This document shows positions 61,067 through 64,000 of a stretch of DNA of 64,000 bases, piece by piece (the first letter of the stretch is position 1; each line of letters begins with the position of its first letter). The notes under the pieces are model-generated. The model was not told the DNA's origin. It saw only the letters and a program-made list of their open reading frames with translations, and did not search any database. Made by a program: the position numbers and the translations under genes. Origin of the DNA: Verrucomicrobiota bacterium (lineage in GTDB: Bacteria > Verrucomicrobiota > Verrucomicrobiia > Verrucomicrobiales > DEV007); assembly GCA_002862135.1 (NCBI GenBank), contig PKCI01000038.1, positions 1 to 64,000 of the forward strand, given 5' to 3'.

Positions 61067-62338
61067 TCACTCAATGCAAAAGAGATGGCTCTCTCCGCGA
61101 AGCAGCAGCTTGCCGTCGAATGGAACGGGGGAGGCGAGAATCTGCTCTCCCATTTGATTTTCACCGAGGAGTTCAAACTGATCACCAATCCTGGCGGCGA
61201 ACACGGCTCCGTCTTCCCGAGCGGCGTATAGAATGCCACCGGCAACGACGGGTGAAGCGTAGTAGGCATCAGCGGCGCGTGGGAAGGCTTCTTCCCAATG
61301 TGGTTTGCCTGTCCCTGGGTCGATCGCTACGAGACCGCCCCTGTGGCGGAGGAGGTAGACTTTGCCGCCGTAGGCAACGGGACTGGCGACGTAAACGCCG
61401 AAGTCGTCGGTATCCCAGAGCCGATGGGTTTCTGTCACATCTCCACTGCCTCCGAGGCGGAGCGCCGAAACGGAGGCTTGTTTGCGATCGTCGCGGCCGA
61501 CGGGGATGACGGCGATGTCATCGACAACGACTGGGGTGGCGATGTGGGGCCACAGCTTCATGCCTTCGGGATTGAAGCCGCCACTGGACCAGAGAAGTTC
61601 TCCGGTATCTGCCGCATAAGTGGTGACATGATCCGAACACCAGACAAGAACGGCGTTTCGATCGCCGTGACGGATCGGGACGGGAGTGGTGTAACCATTG
61701 TCGTTCTCCGCGGGAACCTGATAGTTACGTTCGGTTCTCCAGACGATTTCACCGGAAGTAACATCGAATCCGGCCACCCACGAGTTGCCGGCATGGAGGC
61801 GTGGCAGAATGAGGTGGTCTCCTACGATCACGGGAGAACTGCCCTGATCCCAGTATAATTCCTGTTGGCCAAATTCTTCAGCGAGATTTCTTTTCCATCG
61901 AATCGTGCCATCCATCTCGAGTCCTGCGAGGGTGCCACTTTTGAAATAGACGAAGAGACCCTTCCCATCCGTGACCGGAGATGAATTGCTGCTCGTGCCG
62001 AGGGTTTTGTGTTTGCCGGGGCGCTCTTTGCCAAACTTGGTCTCCCAGACTTTTTTGCCCTCGAGATCAAAGGCAATGACGGTGTCGATGCTATCGTCAG
62101 GCGTGGTGACATAGATTCTGTCTCCGTATACGGCAGGCACCGAAGCTCCCTTTCCAGGAAGAGGAACTTTCCACTTTACTCTATCCGGCGCCCATTGGGT
62201 CGGGTAGCTTGCACCGGCACGGCTTCCGGAATATTCCGGTCCCCGCCAGTTGGGCCAGTCTTCGGCGATGAGGCCGTTTGCTGTGAGCGAGATCAGGATA
62301 GAAGTGACAACAGACGCGGCAAAGGGGAAAGTTCTCAT
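61067..62338 (-). CDS. exported PQQ-like beta-propeller protein
   Basis: 423 residues from the ATG at 62338, where the signal peptide starts ('FPFAASVVTSILISLTANGL'); frames extending upstream are not conserved-looking. After 'EDWPNWRGPEYSGS' come seven or eight blades ('IAFDLEGKKVWETKFGKE', 'GFDVTSGEIVWRTERNYQ', 'YAADTGELLWSSGGFNPE'). It is divergent from the oxidoreductase at 62522 and related to the proteins at 34174 and 63859. Confidence 0.92.
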   Translation of the reverse strand: MRTFPFAASVVTSILISLTANGLIAEDWPNWRGPEYSGSRAGASYPTQWAPDRVKWKVPLPGKGASVPAVYGDRIYVTTPDDSIDTVIAFDLEGKKVWETKFGKERPGKHKTLGTSSNSSPVTDGKGLFVYFKSGTLAGLEMDGTIRWKRNLAEEFGQQELYWDQGSSPVIVGDHLILPRLHAGNSWVAGFDVTSGEIVWRTERNYQVPAENDNGYTTPVPIRHGDRNAVLVWCSDHVTTYAADTGELLWSSGGFNPEGMKLWPHIATPVVVDDIAVIPVGRDDRKQASVSALRLGGSGDVTETHRLWDTDDFGVYVASPVAYGGKVYLLRHRGGLVAIDPGTGKPHWEEAFPRAADAYYASPVVAGGILYAAREDGAVFAARIGDQFELLGENQMGEQILASPVPFDGKLLLRGESHLFCIE

Positions 62339-62521
62339 ATTGCAGGAGATTAGCACAGTGGGGCAAATACCCAACCTACGTCTGCGCGCCTTGACGAGGT
62401 ATATCTCTACTCTGCGATGAATCTGCCGCAATTTAGGACGCGCAAAACAGGGAGACGAAAAGCATTGATCCTTCAGCTCGGTAGGCTGTAACTTCCCACA
62501 CAAATCTTTTTCAAGAGCAAT

Positions 62522-63808
62522 ATGAAGACCCCATCAAATCGTCGTAAATTCCTCAAGCAGGCAGCCCTCTTTGGCGGAGCCCCCATGATCGTCCCTTCCT
62601 CGGTCCTCGGACTGGGGGATAAAGTGGCACCAAGCAATCGGATTACGGTTGGTGGTATTGGGCTCGGACCTCGCGGGCGGAAAGTGCTTTCGTCATTTCT
62701 CGTTCAGGAAGATTGTCAGTTTGTCGGAATCGCAGACCCTCAGAAAGAGCGCCGCGAAATTATCAAGAGGCTGACAGACCGCGAATACAAAAACACGGAC
62801 TGCGTGACTTATGACGACATGGCCGGCGTTCTCGAGCGCGACGATATCGATGCCGTCATCATCGCCACCGGTGACCGATGGCATACTACCGCTTCGGTCT
62901 ATGCGGCCCGCGCTGGCAAGGATATTTACTGCGAAAAACCCTGCGCCATGAACATGCAGGAGTGCCGTGAACTGGACGAAGAGGTTACCAAGCACGGCCG
63001 CGTTTTCCAAGCTGGAACTCAGCGTCGTAACGTCGGGAATTTCGGACTGGCAAAAGACCTTGCCAAAACCGGCAAACTTGGCAACGTCACTGCAGTGCAT
63101 GCCGGGATCCTCGCGCTACAGGATTATCTCGAGCCGCTGCCTGAGCAGCCGCTGCCTGACCCTGCTGATGTCAACTGGGATAAATGGGTGGGCCCGGCAC
63201 CGATGAAACCGTTCAACGAGGAATACTGCAAAGGCCGGTGGCGCAACCATTCCGGATTCTACGCCGCTTGGCGGCTGCCTGAGTGGGGAGCCCACACGAT
63301 CGACCTTTGCCAATGGGCGGCAGGTGCTGATGATACCGCTCCGATCGAATATGAGGCGGTTGATGACAACACGATCCACGCCACTTACGAAAACGGAGTC
63401 AAGTTGGTGATGCGCCTCTCCGGATTCAGAGATGAAGGCGAGTGGACACCCGGACTCGGTTCATGCCCGGTGAAGTTCGAAGGTGATGAAGGTTGGGTCG
63501 AAGCTGGTGATTTCGAAGTGCTGGCTGTCAGTGATGACAAGCTTCTTGAGGGAAGAGACTATGAGAAACTGGCCGGAACCGATCCGATCAATCACGTGCG
63601 TGACTTCCTCGATTCCGTGAAGACCCGCGAGCAACCGAAGTGTAACTCCAAAGTGACTCGAAACGGACACCTTGCCTGCTTTGCAGCGGCTACCAGCTGG
63701 AAGCTGGGACGGAAGGTGACGTTCGATCCGGTCAAAGAGGAATTCATCAACGATGATGAAGCGAACTCTTACCGCAGCTACGAGCGTCGCGGCCCCTACA
63801 CCATCTAA
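62522..63808 (+). CDS. Tat-exported Gfo/Idh/MocA family oxidoreductase
   Basis: 428 residues. A twin-arginine signal ('NRRKFLKQAALFGGAPMI') directs the folded enzyme with its cofactor out of the cytoplasm. Rossmann 'VGGIGLGPRGRKVLSSF', 'DIYCEKPCAMNMQECRELD', and 'RLPEWGAHTIDLCQWA' identify the family. Periplasmic members act in sugar oxidation or glycoside cleavage with NAD-like cofactor held tightly. A terminator follows. Confidence 0.94.
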   Translation: MKTPSNRRKFLKQAALFGGAPMIVPSSVLGLGDKVAPSNRITVGGIGLGPRGRKVLSSFLVQEDCQFVGIADPQKERREIIKRLTDREYKNTDCVTYDDMAGVLERDDIDAVIIATGDRWHTTASVYAARAGKDIYCEKPCAMNMQECRELDEEVTKHGRVFQAGTQRRNVGNFGLAKDLAKTGKLGNVTAVHAGILALQDYLEPLPEQPLPDPADVNWDKWVGPAPMKPFNEEYCKGRWRNHSGFYAAWRLPEWGAHTIDLCQWAAGADDTAPIEYEAVDDNTIHATYENGVKLVMRLSGFRDEGEWTPGLGSCPVKFEGDEGWVEAGDFEVLAVSDDKLLEGRDYEKLAGTDPINHVRDFLDSVKTREQPKCNSKVTRNGHLACFAAATSWKLGRKVTFDPVKEEFINDDEANSYRSYERRGPYTI

Positions 63809-63820
63809 GGCCGCTTTAAG

Positions 63821-63865
63821 AACACAACCTGCCCGGCTTCCCGGCCGGCAGGCTGTGTTTATTTC
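63821..63865. terminator. bidirectional terminator between convergent genes
   Basis: AACACA and CCTGCC (63821-63833) pair with GGCAGG and TGTGTT (63848-63859), with one mismatched base between the two blocks on each side. T's follow on the plus strand (TTTATTTCTT); the minus-strand side also runs into A/T-rich bases. It lies between the oxidoreductase stop and that of the convergent propeller gene. Confidence 0.8.
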
Positions 63866-64000
63866 TTGATGCAGTAGAGGTGACTGCGGCTCCGGAGATA
63901 GAGAGAGTCTCCGCTGACCGCAGGTGAGGCCATGAAGCCGTCGCCGATCGTGTTCTCGGCGAGCACTTTGTATTCGTTGGGATTGGCTTCTATCACTGTG
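63859..64000 (-). CDS. PQQ-like beta-propeller protein, C-terminal end (cut by window)
   Basis: The minus strand is open from the window edge to the TAA at 63859-63861 and encodes 47 residues: 'EYKVLAENTIGDGFMASPAV' and 'GDSLYLRSRSHLYCIKK'. This is the last blade of the same propeller family as the proteins at 61067 and 34174. The start lies outside. Confidence 0.85.
   Translation of the reverse strand, partial: TVIEANPNEYKVLAENTIGDGFMASPAVSGDSLYLRSRSHLYCIKK

Noticed and set aside
1-64000. tRNA genes, CRISPR arrays, insertion sequences, attachment sites, origins
   Set aside because: None recognised on reading both strands; no T-loop with anticodon stem, no regularly spaced repeats, no transposase motifs. 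A machine scan could still find a missed tRNA.

Overview
The window looks like chromosomal DNA of a member of the Verrucomicrobiota (PVC superphylum), probably a marine or polysaccharide-degrading Verrucomicrobiales-type bacterium. This is inferred from the family mix, not from a marker search: PVC-type dehydrogenase and c-type cytochrome proteins, PQQ-like beta-propellers with an N-terminal 'EDWPN(F/W)' signature, DUF1080, formylglycine sulfatases, Tat-exported Gfo/Idh/MocA proteins, FG-GAP proteins, an exosortase-type CPBP protease and many genes without a clear Shine-Dalgarno sequence. No rRNA, tRNA, CRISPR array, insertion sequence or phage gene was recognised.

Layout. 1-1.6 kb: the 5' part of a PAS-AraC regulator, a tiny entericidin-like lipoprotein and gene debris. 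1.6-5.7 kb (minus): a sugar isomerase-like gene coupled to a propeller-like protein, then a DUF58 protein and a MoxR ATPase. 5.8-10.3 kb (plus): rpmI, rplT, pheS, pheT, with no infC in front. 10.37-10.54 kb: a structured RNA ending in an intrinsic terminator. 10.6-16.8 kb (plus): a compact, translationally coupled type II fatty-acid-synthase cluster made of an SDR remnant, FabG-like reductase, dedicated acyl carrier protein, double-hotdog dehydratase, two ketosynthases, and an AcpS-LpxL fusion protein. 16.8-20 kb (minus): fmt, pyrH, frr and a left-handed beta-helix protein.

20-24.6 kb (plus): exported esterase, M14 peptidase and SGNH esterase. 24.7-32.4 kb (minus): an FG-GAP protein, an oppABC-like peptide importer without ATPases, and two polysaccharide-export (Wza-like) proteins. 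32.7-37 kb (plus): rpoN, a PQQ-like propeller and an Mrp ATPase. 37-42 kb is a decay zone with three clear pseudogenes around an acyltransferase that carries an ankyrin insertion, plus an exosortase-type CPBP protease.

42.2-52.1 kb (plus): a nine-gene run, sulfatase to DUF1080, that reads as a pathway for a sulfated, fucose- and amino-sugar-containing glycan with its own GntR regulator. 52.2-55.5 kb (minus): the ATP-grasp / alpha-E / transglutaminase triad. 55.7-64 kb: another sulfatase, a split PVC dehydrogenase-cytochrome pair, DUF3253, PQQ-like propellers and a Tat-exported oxidoreductase.

The most interesting unit is the fatty-acid cluster. Its gene content parallels the rhizobial acpXL-fabZXL-fabF2XL-fabF1XL-lpxXL locus, which makes a very-long-chain acyl group for lipid A, but here the phosphopantetheinyl transferase and the acyltransferase are one polypeptide and the dehydratase is a double hotdog whose active-site residues are shared between its two halves. 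It sits directly behind a structured RNA whose terminator arm has two alternative partners.
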